Shown: positions 16,422-23,682 of the stretch, in pieces
Position numbering within the stretch: the first letter of the stretch is position 1
How the letters are laid out: the number at the start of each line of letters is the position of its first letter
Assembly: GCA_016292135.1 (NCBI GenBank)
Contig: JAEFAZ010000003.1
Span: 186,001 to 250,000, forward strand
Source of the DNA: Saccharofermentans sp.
Lineage (GTDB): Bacteria; Bacillota; Clostridia; Saccharofermentanales; Saccharofermentanaceae
Direction of reading: 5' to 3'
DNA: 64,000 nt
Translations under genes and position numbers: made by a program
Notes under the pieces: model-generated
What the model was told of the DNA's origin: nothing
Databases searched by the model: none
Seen by the model: the letters and a program-made list of their open reading frames with translations, nothing else

Positions 16422-18280
16422 TAATCTTCCTCCCCGGCAAAATATTCCCTGACAGCTTTTGCGTCAGCTGATGAGATGCCCGGAACATTTCCGATCTCTT
16501 CTTCTGTCGCTTCGCTTATCTTCTTGATTGTACCAAAAAAGGCGAGGAGTTTGCGTCTTTTGGACGGACCGATCCCGGGGATGTCTTCCAGTTTATAGTG
16601 GATGTTGCGCTTGGCCGAAAGCCTTCTCTGGTAGCTTACGGAGAATCTGTGGACCTCATCCTGGATTGCAGTGAGGAATCTTAATACCGCAACTTTATCG
16701 TCGGATAGATCCTTGCCTTCAAGCTGTATCAGAGTGCCGTCCTCTGTAAGCAAAGCACTCGTCTTGTGGCGGTCGTTCTTGACCATGCCCGCCATTGGGA
16801 TATCCTTGCAGCAGGGGATGTCCGCGACTGCCGCTCTCGCAGCGGAAAGCTGGCCCTTGCCGCCGTCTATCAGGATGAGATCGGGCAGGGCAAAACCGTC
16901 CTGTTCGTTGTGGCCGAACCTCCTTGAGAGGACCTCCCTCATGGATGCAAAATCGTCCTGGGTCTCGACAGTCTTGAGCTTAAAAAGACGGTAGGATTTC
17001 TTGTCGGGTTTGCCGTCCGTAAAGACCACCATACCGGAGCAGATATCGTCGTTTCCGAGATTGGAGATATCGTAGGATTCTATCCTTGATACAGAGTCTT
17101 CCTTAAGACCCAGATAGCGTTCTATGACACGGACCGGAGCCTTGGGATCCGCGTTGGCATTGCCGCCCCTTAAGATCCTTCTCACCATCATCTCGCGGGC
17201 ATTGGATACCGCGAGTTTTTCGAAGTCCGAAAGCTCACCTCTTTCGGCAACATGGAGCACCACCTTATGCCCTGCCAAAGCCGCAAGCACTTCTTCTATG
17301 TTATCAGCGTCTTCAGGCCGGAAAGGGACAAGGACCGTAGCCGGGATGAAGGGGGCCTGCTCGTAGTAAGAGATAAGGAACTGCTCCAAAATCTCATTGC
17401 GGTCTGAATCGTTTCCCGCGACGAAAAACGTCGATGAACCGGTTACCGTTCCGCGCCTTAATTCGAGTTTTCTTATGCAGGTCTCGCCCGCGTCGGAATA
17501 AAGACCGACGGCATCGGCATCACGTTCAACCTTGAGAAAGACATTCTTTTCGGAACGGATATTCTTAAGGGCTATGAGACGGTCTCTCATAACCGCCGCC
17601 CTCTCGTAGTCCATGTTTTCGGAAGCCTCGTTCATTCCCTGCTTTAAGGCTTCTTCGATACCATCGTATTTACCTTCGAAAAACATGACGATCCTTTCGA
17701 CCATCTCCCTGTAGTCCTGAGCGGAAACATCGCCCGAACAGGGTGCCATGCATTTGCCGATGTGATAGTTAAGGCAGGGCCTTTCCTTGCCGATGTCCCT
17801 CGGGAAGACCTTGCGGCAGCGCTTCAAAGGAAAGATGTCTTCGATCGAATGAAGGACTCTTGCAAGGTCAGAATTCATGTAGGGGCCGTAGTATCTGGCA
17901 CCCGCCTTGCGCGCCTTCTCGTCTATGCGGAAAGCCTTCATTACTCTGGGATATTCTTCGTTAAGTGTAATGCAGATATAAGGGTAGCCCTTGTCGTCTC
18001 TTAAGAGGATGTTGTATTTGGGCTGGTAACGCTTGATGAAATTGTTTTCGAGAAGGAGAGCTTCGGTCTCGCTCGATACTACCGTATATTCGTAGTCGGC
18101 AACATTGGAGACCATCGCGGCGACCTTGGCATTCGTGATCTTGCCGCCTCCGAAATAGTTCGTGAGCCTGTTCTTCAGGCGCTTCGCTTTACCCACATAA
18201 ATAACACAGCCCGAGGCATCCTTCATAAGGTATACTCCGGGACTCTGGGGTACTGTATCCAGTCTTGCGTCGAAAGACAT
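16421..18280 (-). CDS. uvrC: Excinuclease ABC subunit C
   Basis: A 619-residue nucleotide-excision-repair endonuclease. The N-terminal GIY-YIG domain is PGVYLMKDASGCVIYVGKAK (3' incision). The UVR motif for UvrB binding lies around residues 200-240 (NMDYERAAVMRDRLIALKNI). The RNase H-like 5' nuclease contains RIESYDISNLGNDD and LILIDGGKGQLSAA. The C-terminal helix-hairpin-helix pair reads LEDIPGIGPSKRRKLLAFFG and NVPGISSADAKAV. Length is normal. It lies 7 bases after the HPr-like gene and overlaps the phosphoesterase by one base. Confidence 0.98.
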   Translation of the reverse strand: MSFDARLDTVPQSPGVYLMKDASGCVIYVGKAKRLKNRLTNYFGGGKITNAKVAAMVSNVADYEYTVVSSETEALLLENNFIKRYQPKYNILLRDDKGYPYICITLNEEYPRVMKAFRIDEKARKAGARYYGPYMNSDLARVLHSIEDIFPLKRCRKVFPRDIGKERPCLNYHIGKCMAPCSGDVSAQDYREMVERIVMFFEGKYDGIEEALKQGMNEASENMDYERAAVMRDRLIALKNIRSEKNVFLKVERDADAVGLYSDAGETCIRKLELRRGTVTGSSTFFVAGNDSDRNEILEQFLISYYEQAPFIPATVLVPFRPEDADNIEEVLAALAGHKVVLHVAERGELSDFEKLAVSNAREMMVRRILRGGNANADPKAPVRVIERYLGLKEDSVSRIESYDISNLGNDDICSGMVVFTDGKPDKKSYRLFKLKTVETQDDFASMREVLSRRFGHNEQDGFALPDLILIDGGKGQLSAARAAVADIPCCKDIPMAGMVKNDRHKTSALLTEDGTLIQLEGKDLSDDKVAVLRFLTAIQDEVHRFSVSYQRRLSAKRNIHYKLEDIPGIGPSKRRKLLAFFGTIKKISEATEEEIGNVPGISSADAKAVREYFAGEED

Positions 18281-18287
18281 AAGGGGA

Positions 18288-18548
18288 TTAAGCTACGGGA
18301 TTGTTAAGATATGCTACGAGAGTGTCAACTGCTTCCTTTGCATCGATTCCGTCTGCGGATATCTCGATCTCGGCGCCGTTCTCTATGCCGAGTGACATGA
18401 CTCCCAACAGACTTTTTGCATTGGCACGGCGACCGTTGCGGATAAGATAGACTGTGCTCCTGAATGACGATGCCTTCTGGATAAGGATAGCAACCGCCTT
18501 CATCTGAAGAGTCTCTTCACACTGAAATACTACTTTCTCGTCAACCAT
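18288..18548 (-). CDS. HPr-family protein with Gln at position 15 (Crh-like)
   Basis: An 86-residue HPr fold. The usual active-site GLHARP is TLQMKA here: His15 is Gln15, Arg17 is Lys17 and Pro18 is Ala18, so it cannot accept phosphate from PEP-phosphorylated Enzyme I. Ser46 is kept in NAKSLLGVMSLGIENG, the site phosphorylated by HPr kinase. This Gln15/Ser46 combination is that of Bacillus Crh, which acts only in catabolite regulation. It is first in an operon with uvrC and a phosphoesterase, behind a clear promoter with a palindromic operator-like site. It may be a regulatory HPr or an unrelated specialised paralogue; the motif loss itself is certain. Confidence 0.88.
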   Translation of the reverse strand: MVDEKVVFQCEETLQMKAVAILIQKASSFRSTVYLIRNGRRANAKSLLGVMSLGIENGAEIEISADGIDAKEAVDTLVAYLNNPVA

Positions 18549-18577
18549 ACAGTTTCCCTCTCTTAACTATAAGAAAG

Positions 18578-18606
18578 AGTATATTTATCGGAGATTGTAA
18601 AATCAA
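18578..18606 (-). promoter_or_regulatory. Sigma-A promoter of the HPr-like/uvrC operon
   Basis: Minus-strand TTGATT (18601-18606) and TATACT (18578-18583), 17-base spacer. The -35 is embedded in the palindrome at 18597-18618. Confidence 0.75.
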
Positions 18607-18618
18607 CATTGATTTTAC
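18597..18618. promoter_or_regulatory. 22-bp perfect palindrome over the -35 (candidate operator)
   Basis: GTAAAATCAA at 18597-18606 is the exact reverse complement of 18609-18618, with two bases between. A dimeric regulator bound here would block the -35 of the HPr-like/uvrC promoter. No regulator gene is adjacent. Confidence 0.6.
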
Positions 18619-18677
18619 TTGTGCAGGGCATTTTCGACTTTTTTACTCAAAAAGGTGGGCGCGGTAAAATCCTTTTG

Positions 18678-19109
18678 TTAAAATTCACAAACCATCAGAA
18701 GCGCATTGCGTCCCCTGCCGTAGTAATCCTTGCGGATATTGAACGAAACGAAGCCTGACTTAAGATAGAGGTTCTTTGCCGGTTCATTGTCTTCAGCGAC
18801 TTCAAGATAGACCTTCGCGATGCCCTTATCCTTGAGGTATTCCTTAGTCTTTGAGATGAGTTCCTCACCCGTTCCCTTGCGCCTGTGATCCTTGTCTACA
18901 ACGAGGTTCCCGATCTCTGCTTCATCAAGCAGAAAAGAGAAGCCGATATAGCCTGTTAAGGCTCCGTCTTCCTCTGCCGCAAAAGCCGCTTTATCAGGGT
19001 CTGTCGCAAGCTTGATCAGATCTTCTTCACACCAGGGATGCTCGATGGATCCGTCCTCGAGTCTCATGAGATCTTTAACGTCATCTTCTCTAACTTGTCT
19101 TATCGTCAT
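18678..19109 (-). CDS. rimI: Ribosomal-protein N-alanine acetyltransferase RimI
   Basis: A 143-residue GNAT enzyme. Motif A reads IGNLVVDKDHRRKGTGEELI, followed by VYLEVAEDNEPAKNLYLKSGF and the terminal YYGRGRNALLMV. The Glu-Val-x-x-x-N-x-x-A-x-x-LY segment is typical of RimI, which acetylates the N-terminal Ala of ribosomal protein S18. Its ATG overlaps the tsaB stop (ATGA), and tsaE-tsaB-rimI is a conserved order. An alternative is another protein-acetylating GNAT, but context favours RimI. Confidence 0.93.
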   Translation of the reverse strand: MTIRQVREDDVKDLMRLEDGSIEHPWCEEDLIKLATDPDKAAFAAEEDGALTGYIGFSFLLDEAEIGNLVVDKDHRRKGTGEELISKTKEYLKDKGIAKVYLEVAEDNEPAKNLYLKSGFVSFNIRKDYYGRGRNALLMVCEF

Positions 19110-19816
19110 TTGAGTTCATCTCCCGTGTGATATCTTTCGGCTCTCGAAACAGCGCAGTAGCTGGCCTTGATCTGCTCTGCCAGCAGGGCCTGTGTCCTTG
19201 CCGCTGCCAGGGCGACACCCTTGGGAAGGATCACTGCTCCCTTGGCATACTGGACATTGATGAAAGGGCACTCTTTCTCGATAGCCTTGCTCATGGGATC
19301 AGCGCCGCTCCCGACGACTATGAAACTGTTGTATCTGTCCTGAAGGTCAGACGCGATCTTCCTTGCGACTTCCAAAGCGTCGTATGCGCCTTCGGCCATG
19401 ACAGTATCGAATGTATCGCCGTCCGTTGCCTGGGCGAAGACCCTGTTGTTCCTGGCATCAAAACAGGGAATGAAACAGGTCTTCTCCTTGTCGAAAGAAA
19501 CGTTCTCGCATGATCTTGCGAGTGCCATCGTGGATGACACGGGGATTATCTTCTTCGGCTTTGCAGCAGCCATTCCGAGGATCGCGGAAAGTCCTATCCT
19601 GATACCCGTAAAAGAGCCGGGTCCTACCGTCACCGCGATCTCATCGATATCGTCGTAAGTCAGGCTTAACTTTTCGAAAACCCTTGCTACCAGGGGCATG
19701 AAAGTCTCGGAATGAGTCTTCCTTTCCATCGAAAGCTCATATCCCAATTCTTCGCCGTCGCGGTAGAGTCCCGCGCAGCATGTGGAATCCGATGTATCAC
19801 ATGCAAGTATCAGCAT
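19106..19816 (-). CDS. tsaB: tRNA t6A biosynthesis protein TsaB
   Basis: A 236-residue ASKHA-fold protein starting MLILACDTSDSTCCAGL, with THSETFMPLVARV and VTVGPGSFTGIRIGLSAILGMA, the signatures of TsaB (YeaZ). It dimerises with TsaD and, with TsaE and TsaC, makes N6-threonylcarbamoyladenosine at A37 of ANN-decoding tRNAs. GGAGGT precedes the ATG. It follows tsaE by 12 bases and overlaps rimI. tsaD is not in the window; tsaC is present as a fusion at 40480-42252. Confidence 0.96.
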   Translation of the reverse strand: MLILACDTSDSTCCAGLYRDGEELGYELSMERKTHSETFMPLVARVFEKLSLTYDDIDEIAVTVGPGSFTGIRIGLSAILGMAAAKPKKIIPVSSTMALARSCENVSFDKEKTCFIPCFDARNNRVFAQATDGDTFDTVMAEGAYDALEVARKIASDLQDRYNSFIVVGSGADPMSKAIEKECPFINVQYAKGAVILPKGVALAAARTQALLAEQIKASYCAVSRAERYHTGDELK

Positions 19817-19828
19817 ATATACCTCCTG

Positions 19829-20305
19829 CTAGATAAACTCACAGCCTGCTTTAACGGCAGCGTCCTTAAGCATTCCTATCTTACCGTCAGGACCCGTTGC
19901 CTCAAAAGTCCTGCTCGACGATACGCCTTCTATGTTGATCCTCAGGCTGTCCTCAGGCAGGATGTCGTCGATTATGTTGCTCCACTCGATAACGCAAAGA
20001 CCGCCGTAACCGAAATATTCATCAAGGCCCGCAGCTTCGAATTCGTATGAATCGGAGAGCCTGTATGTATCGAAGTGGTACATCTTGATCCGGCCGCCCT
20101 CGTACTCGTTGACGATGGTAAAAGTGGGGCTCGATACCGGCGTCGTGACGCCCAATCCGCCGGCGATCCCCCTGGAGAGCAGTGTCTTGCCCGCGCCAAG
20201 ATCTCCGTCGAGCGCTATCACCGTCGACGGCTCCACTGTCTCGCCTATAGCCTCGCCTAATGCAAGTGTCATATCAGCTGATGATGATATGAATCTGAGT
20301 GTCAT
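19829..20305 (-). CDS. tsaE: tRNA t6A biosynthesis ATPase TsaE
   Basis: A 158-residue P-loop ATPase with Walker A ALDGDLGAGKTLLSRGIAGG (lysine at residue 40), the TsaE pattern SPTFTIVNEYEGG, then MYHFDTYRL and VIEWSNIIDDILPEDSL. It drives cycling of the TsaBD complex in t6A synthesis. First gene of tsaE-tsaB-rimI. Upstream is a 326-base gap filled by a regular array of inverted TTCACCA/TGGTGAA sites, so its expression may be unusually regulated. The C-terminal ~20 residues (LKDAAVKAGCEFI) are slightly longer than in many homologues. Confidence 0.96.
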   Translation of the reverse strand: MTLRFISSSADMTLALGEAIGETVEPSTVIALDGDLGAGKTLLSRGIAGGLGVTTPVSSPTFTIVNEYEGGRIKMYHFDTYRLSDSYEFEAAGLDEYFGYGGLCVIEWSNIIDDILPEDSLRINIEGVSSSRTFEATGPDGKIGMLKDAAVKAGCEFI

Positions 20306-20355
20306 CCTAGGATTTCCTTCCGTATTCTATACCTATTAACTGATGATTGCTGTAA

Positions 20356-20556
20356 TTCACCAAAGGTATGTTTTTTCACTATTTAGTGAAAAATGATCGA
20401 TACTTTTTTCACCAGAGCAAATTATTAAACTTGTTTGGTGAAAAATTGACAGCATTTCAGCCGAGATTTTTCACCAGCCGGGTTGTTGTTCGATGTTTGG
20501 TGAAATAATTCGTCATTTCTTTTCACCAACTCCCCACAAAAAACACTAATGGTGAA
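20356..20556. repeat. Array of four phased TTCACCA-N21-TGGTGAA dyads
   Basis: This fills the gap between tsaE and the rpsI terminator. Left arms TTCACCA start at 20356, 20408, 20470 and 20522. Right arms TGGTGAA (TAGTGAA in the first) start at 20384, 20436, 20498 and 20550. Every left-right pair is separated by exactly 21 bases. Dyads repeat at 52, 62 and 52 bases, i.e. about 5, 6 and 5 helical turns. Three arms are extended by T-runs or A-runs (TTTTTCACCA, TGGTGAAAAA). The first dyad also holds an extra TTTTTCACT facing its right arm. Spacers are not conserved. It suggests a cooperatively bound operator or origin-like array, or four RNA stem-loops upstream of tsaE. Confidence 0.8.
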
Positions 20557-20577
20557 AACAACCATCTCATCTGTTGT

Positions 20578-20608
20578 AAAAAGAGCCGCTTCGTGAAAAG
20601 CGGCTCTT
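20578..20608 (-). terminator. Rho-independent terminator of rplM-rpsI
   Basis: AAGAGCCGCTT (20581-20591) pairs with AAGCGGCTCTT (20598-20608); on the minus strand the stem runs into TTTTTAC. It lies about 25 bases after the rpsI stop. Confidence 0.88.
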
Positions 20609-20631
20609 GAAATAGTTCGTAATCTCTCTGA

Positions 20632-21042
20632 TTAACGCTTGGAGAACTGGGAAGCCTTACGAGCCTTCTTGAGACCGGGCTTCTTTCTTTCCTTCATACG
20701 TGCATCACGGGTAAGGAAGCCAGCTTCCTTGAGTGTTGCCTTGTATGTCTCCTCGTCTGCCTCGACCAAAGCTCTTGCGATACCGTGACGGATAGCGCCG
20801 GCCTGACCGGAGATACCGCCGCCGATCGCCTTAGCGATAACGTCGAACTTGCCTGTTGCGCCAGTAGCTTCGAGGGGCTGACGAACGATGAGCTTTAAGG
20901 TATCAAGACCGAAATACTCGTCGATGTCCTTGCCGTTGATCGTGATCTTGCCGGATCCTTCGATCAGGCGGACACAAGCTACTGCATCCTTACGACGGCC
21001 TGTGCCGTAGAAATAAACTTTATTGGAAGCTTTCTTTGCCAT
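20632..21042 (-). CDS. rpsI: Small-subunit ribosomal protein S9 (uS9)
   Basis: A 136-residue protein with the S9 signatures [54 protein letters not shown] and the basic tail [17 protein letters not shown] whose final Lys-Arg contacts the P-site tRNA. It is 14 bases downstream of rplM, the universal rplM-rpsI pair, and is followed by a strong terminator. No oddities. Confidence 0.99.
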   Translation of the reverse strand: MAKKASNKVYFYGTGRRKDAVACVRLIEGSGKITINGKDIDEYFGLDTLKLIVRQPLEATGATGKFDVIAKAIGGGISGQAGAIRHGIARALVEADEETYKATLKEAGFLTRDARMKERKKPGLKKARKASQFSKR

Positions 21043-21056
21043 TTATAATCCCTCCG

Positions 21057-21491
21057 TTAGCCTTCGAATGTGTAAACTTCAGGCTTCTGTGCCTGCTGCT
21101 CATGCTCGGGTCCGGCATAAACATGAAGCTTTGTAGCCATCTTACGTCCGAGTGCATTCTTAGGGAGCATGCCCTTGACTGCAAGCTCTACAGCTTTCTC
21201 GGGATTCTTAGCCATCATGGTCTTGTAGTCGACTTCCTTCAAGCCGCCTGCGTAACCTGTGTGATAACGGTACTTCTTCTGATCGAGCTTCTTACCTGTA
21301 AGAACGATCTTGGAAGCGTTGATAACGATAACGTAGTCACCTGTATCCATGAAAGGAGTGAATGTGGGCTTGTGCTTGCCTCTGAGAAGTCTTGCAACCT
21401 CTGTGGAAAGGCGGCCGAGGGTCATTCCCTCTGCGTCGATGAGAAGCCACTTTCTCTCTATAGAATCAGGCTTTGCAACATATGTACTCAT
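21057..21491 (-). CDS. rplM: Large-subunit ribosomal protein L13 (uL13)
   Basis: A 144-residue protein beginning [20 protein letters not shown], with [38 protein letters not shown] and [20 protein letters not shown], all characteristic of L13. Start 21491 is taken rather than an ATG two codons upstream because AAGGAG lies about 9 bases from it and only 3 from the other. It is transcribed from a strong promoter at 21552-21580 with rpsI. Confidence 0.98.
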   Translation of the reverse strand: MSTYVAKPDSIERKWLLIDAEGMTLGRLSTEVARLLRGKHKPTFTPFMDTGDYVIVINASKIVLTGKKLDQKKYRYHTGYAGGLKEVDYKTMMAKNPEKAVELAVKGMLPKNALGRKMATKLHVYAGPEHEQQAQKPEVYTFEG

Positions 21492-21551
21492 GTGCATGAT
21501 CTCCTTGATCTAAGATTCAATGATATTGCCGCCTCAAAGGCGTGCTCGACT

Positions 21552-21580
21552 ATATTACGACCACTGTCCCCGCTTGTCAA
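21552..21580 (-). promoter_or_regulatory. Strong sigma-A promoter of rplM-rpsI
   Basis: Minus-strand TTGACA (21575-21580) and TAATAT (21552-21557) with a 17-base spacer. The leader holds a small CGCC-TTTGA-GGCG hairpin before the ribosome-binding site. Confidence 0.88.
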
Positions 21581-21608
21581 GGACTTTTCGTAAAAAATCT
21601 TACATAAT

Positions 21609-21633
21609 CGGCGATTTTTTGCCGAAATCGCCG
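21609..21633. terminator. Perfect hairpin after the lipoprotein gene
   Basis: CGGCGATTT (21609-21617) pairs with AAATCGCCG (21625-21633). The T-run directly after the stem is on the plus strand, so minus-strand termination is less certain. Its location just after the envelope operon and before the rplM promoter suggests a boundary. Confidence 0.55.
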
Positions 21634-21643
21634 TTTTTCGCGA

Positions 21644-22168
21644 TTATTCGCCCCTGACAAGCGAATAAGTCATGGAAGTGACGATGCCGTCCTTGGTAAA
21701 GAAGGACAGTTCCATCTTATCTTTCTGATACAAAAGGCCGCCCTTGTTCTCGACCTTGGGGTCTCCGTAGACTTCCTTGATCTTGTCGGGAGTATCGCCG
21801 TTGCCGACTCCTTCGGGAGTCTTAAGATCAGCGCCCTTGACCTCGACGATGCTGATGAGCTCGTCGCCGCCGTCCTTCTCGGTATAGGCATAAAGAGTAA
21901 CATCTGTATAATCGTAGACTGAATTCATGCCCTCGTATGCGCAGTCTGCGCCGGAGAAGTATTTGTAGTCAGAACCCAAAGCATCGATCGCTTTCTTGCA
22001 GTCAGTGCCGGGAGTGATGTCAACACCCTTCCAGGAGCACTTATATCCGCCTGCAGCTGCCTTGTCCGAAGCCTTGGTATCAGCCGGAGTACCGGGTGTG
22101 CAGCCTGCGAGAAGAGATACTGCCAGGGCGATCACACATAAGACCGGACTAATCTTTCTTGTTCTCAT
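21644..22168 (-). CDS. Uncharacterised lipoprotein of the transglutaminase operon
   Basis: A 174-residue lipoprotein with signal peptide VLCVIALAVSLLAGC (lipobox LLAGC). After a Thr/Lys/Ala linker the mature part starts YKCSWKGVDITPGTDCKKAI and carries a VGNGDTPDKIKEVYGDPKVE segment. The same layout (WxxxGVxIxxGTD, then GxxxDxVKxxYGxP) is seen in the lipoprotein at 25051-25659 at the other end of this operon, so the two are related. This module recalls small SmpA-like beta-alpha domains, but I cannot assign it. GGAGG fixes the start at 22168, five codons inside the longer frame. Confidence 0.78.
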   Translation of the reverse strand: MRTRKISPVLCVIALAVSLLAGCTPGTPADTKASDKAAAGGYKCSWKGVDITPGTDCKKAIDALGSDYKYFSGADCAYEGMNSVYDYTDVTLYAYTEKDGGDELISIVEVKGADLKTPEGVGNGDTPDKIKEVYGDPKVENKGGLLYQKDKMELSFFTKDGIVTSMTYSLVRGE

Positions 22169-22192
22169 TGTTATATCCTCCATTAATATATT

Positions 22193-22330
22193 TCATTGAA
22201 AGACCGGAGCGAAGATCGTGGTGGTCACAAAGTAAGCCGCCAGGATCATCAGACCGAATATGATCACGATCAGGGCAATTATCCCGACCGCTTTCAAACG
22301 CTGTTTCATCTTTCCGTCTGCCTTATCCAT
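22193..22330 (-). CDS. 45-residue single-pass membrane protein
   Basis: A short gene: basic N-terminus MDKADGKMKQRLKAVG, one hydrophobic helix IIALIVIIFGLMILAAYFVT and a short outer tail. AAGGAG lies 6 bases upstream, and its ATG overlaps the stop of the transglutaminase-like gene by one base (TGATG), strong evidence that it is translated. Likely a small accessory membrane subunit of this envelope operon; function unknown. Confidence 0.7.
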   Translation of the reverse strand: MDKADGKMKQRLKAVGIIALIVIIFGLMILAAYFVTTTIFAPVFQ

Positions 22331-23682
22331 CAGGTCTCCTTGTAAGGGAAATCGGGACTTATCTTCTTGTTCCTGGTGTCGATATATTTACTCACGGACT
22401 CCTTGGATGTCTCGGGATAAAGCGAGCTGTCGAACCTGTGGATCGAATTATATACCCTTTTGACCTCATCATCGGTCTCCATGAAATCGAAAAAGTTCCA
22501 GTCCCAAGTGTATCGCTGGGCATCACAGTGGTACCAGCCGCCGTTAAGGTATACGAGGCACCAGTAATGCACTCTCCAGCTGACGGGATAGGTCGTGACG
22601 CAGATGTTGTCGATCTTCGCATAATCCAGCAGAGCCTTGCAGCAGGACCATGCGGCATAACAGGACCCCTGCCTCATGGTGAAGGCCTTGACGGCCGCAT
22701 GAGCCCAGGTCGTATAGTCTGATGAGTTATGGGCGAAAGCGATATTGTCATGGACCCATGAGAAGATATGGAAGGCTTTCTCGACATCAGTGGTGTCGTC
22801 CTTGCAGATCTCGTTATAGATCTCCTCGGCAAGAGCGTACGCCCTGTTGATCATGTCCTGGTCTTCCGAGTCCGTAACGCCTGCAGTCCTGCGTCCGACG
22901 ACGTTCACGTTGACCGTTACCTTCATCTCATTGCCGCACTCGTCGCGGGCGGTATAAACGAGGGGATAATTCCCGACAAGTCCGAGATTTACCTTCGAAC
23001 TGTCGACCGTCAGCTGTGGGGCGGGGTCGAAATTGTCCCTGACCTTGATCCCGTTCCGGTAGGATACGGAATCCCCGATGATGACGCTGATATCGTGTGC
23101 TCCGCTGATCACGGGAGCCTGCCTGTCATTCTTTACCATGAAGGGAACTGCGACCGTCGTCCTGTTGCCGGATGTATCTTCGAGGATCACATCTATCTTA
23201 TAATCCCCGCCGTCTTCGAAGACCGGCGTTCCATCCTTATAGTAGACCTTCACATCGGTAAGGTCTGTTATGTTCCTTACGCAGTCTTCCGCAGCAGGGA
23301 CCTCATCGATGATGTAGAATTCCTGATAAAGCGCTGTTGCGAGCGGCGGCGTGTAGTCGACGACATTTACGACTGCCTCGCAGACCGAATCCTCATAGGC
23401 TATCTTAACAGGGTAACTGCCGAGCTTATCCGTGTCGATCTCTTCGAGGTCAGTGAGGAATTCGACTCCTGAAGGCACCTTGTCAAAGAAATCTCCCGGC
23501 GTGAGCTTATGGCCGTATTCGACACAGATCTCCCTGTAGCAGCCCAGCGTCCTGTCTGCGCGGAGCTTATTGACGGACGCAACTGCATAACAGGATGCGA
23601 CAGCAAAGAGTATGATGCCGCAAACCGTCACGTGAACGGGACTGATATAAGTCTTTCTGTTACGGTCTTCAGTTCGTCTCAT
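22330..23682 (-). CDS. Membrane-anchored transglutaminase-like protein with Ig-like domain
   Basis: A 450-residue protein: N-terminal membrane anchor (residues ~16-36), a beta-rich stretch, an Ig-like domain of the DUF5011 kind (APVISGAHDISVIIGDSVSY ... GNYPLVYTARDECGNEMKV, ~190-262), then a transglutaminase-like fold with Cys341 (RQGSCYAAW), His372 (RVHYWCLVYLNGGWYHCD) and Asp387. The triad is complete, so it may act as a cysteine protease or acyl transferase on envelope proteins outside the membrane. It overlaps its paralogue (23669-25030) by 14 bases and has no clear ribosome-binding site, implying translational coupling. Confidence 0.88.
   Translation of the reverse strand: MRRTEDRNRKTYISPVHVTVCGIILFAVASCYAVASVNKLRADRTLGCYREICVEYGHKLTPGDFFDKVPSGVEFLTDLEEIDTDKLGSYPVKIAYEDSVCEAVVNVVDYTPPLATALYQEFYIIDEVPAAEDCVRNITDLTDVKVYYKDGTPVFEDGGDYKIDVILEDTSGNRTTVAVPFMVKNDRQAPVISGAHDISVIIGDSVSYRNGIKVRDNFDPAPQLTVDSSKVNLGLVGNYPLVYTARDECGNEMKVTVNVNVVGRRTAGVTDSEDQDMINRAYALAEEIYNEICKDDTTDVEKAFHIFSWVHDNIAFAHNSSDYTTWAHAAVKAFTMRQGSCYAAWSCCKALLDYAKIDNICVTTYPVSWRVHYWCLVYLNGGWYHCDAQRYTWDWNFFDFMETDDEVKRVYNSIHRFDSSLYPETSKESVSKYIDTRNKKISPDFPYKET

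Noticed and set aside
20371..20393. parS (ParB) site suggested by TTTCAC..GTGAAA
   Set aside because: ParS is a contiguous 16-bp palindrome with a CG centre; the arms here are separated by ATTT, and no parA or parB is nearby.
20356..20556. CRISPR array in the rpsI-tsaE gap
   Set aside because: The repeats are 7-10 bases and alternate in orientation; spacers are 17-27 bases and no cas genes are nearby. Inverted dyads fit protein sites or stem-loops better.
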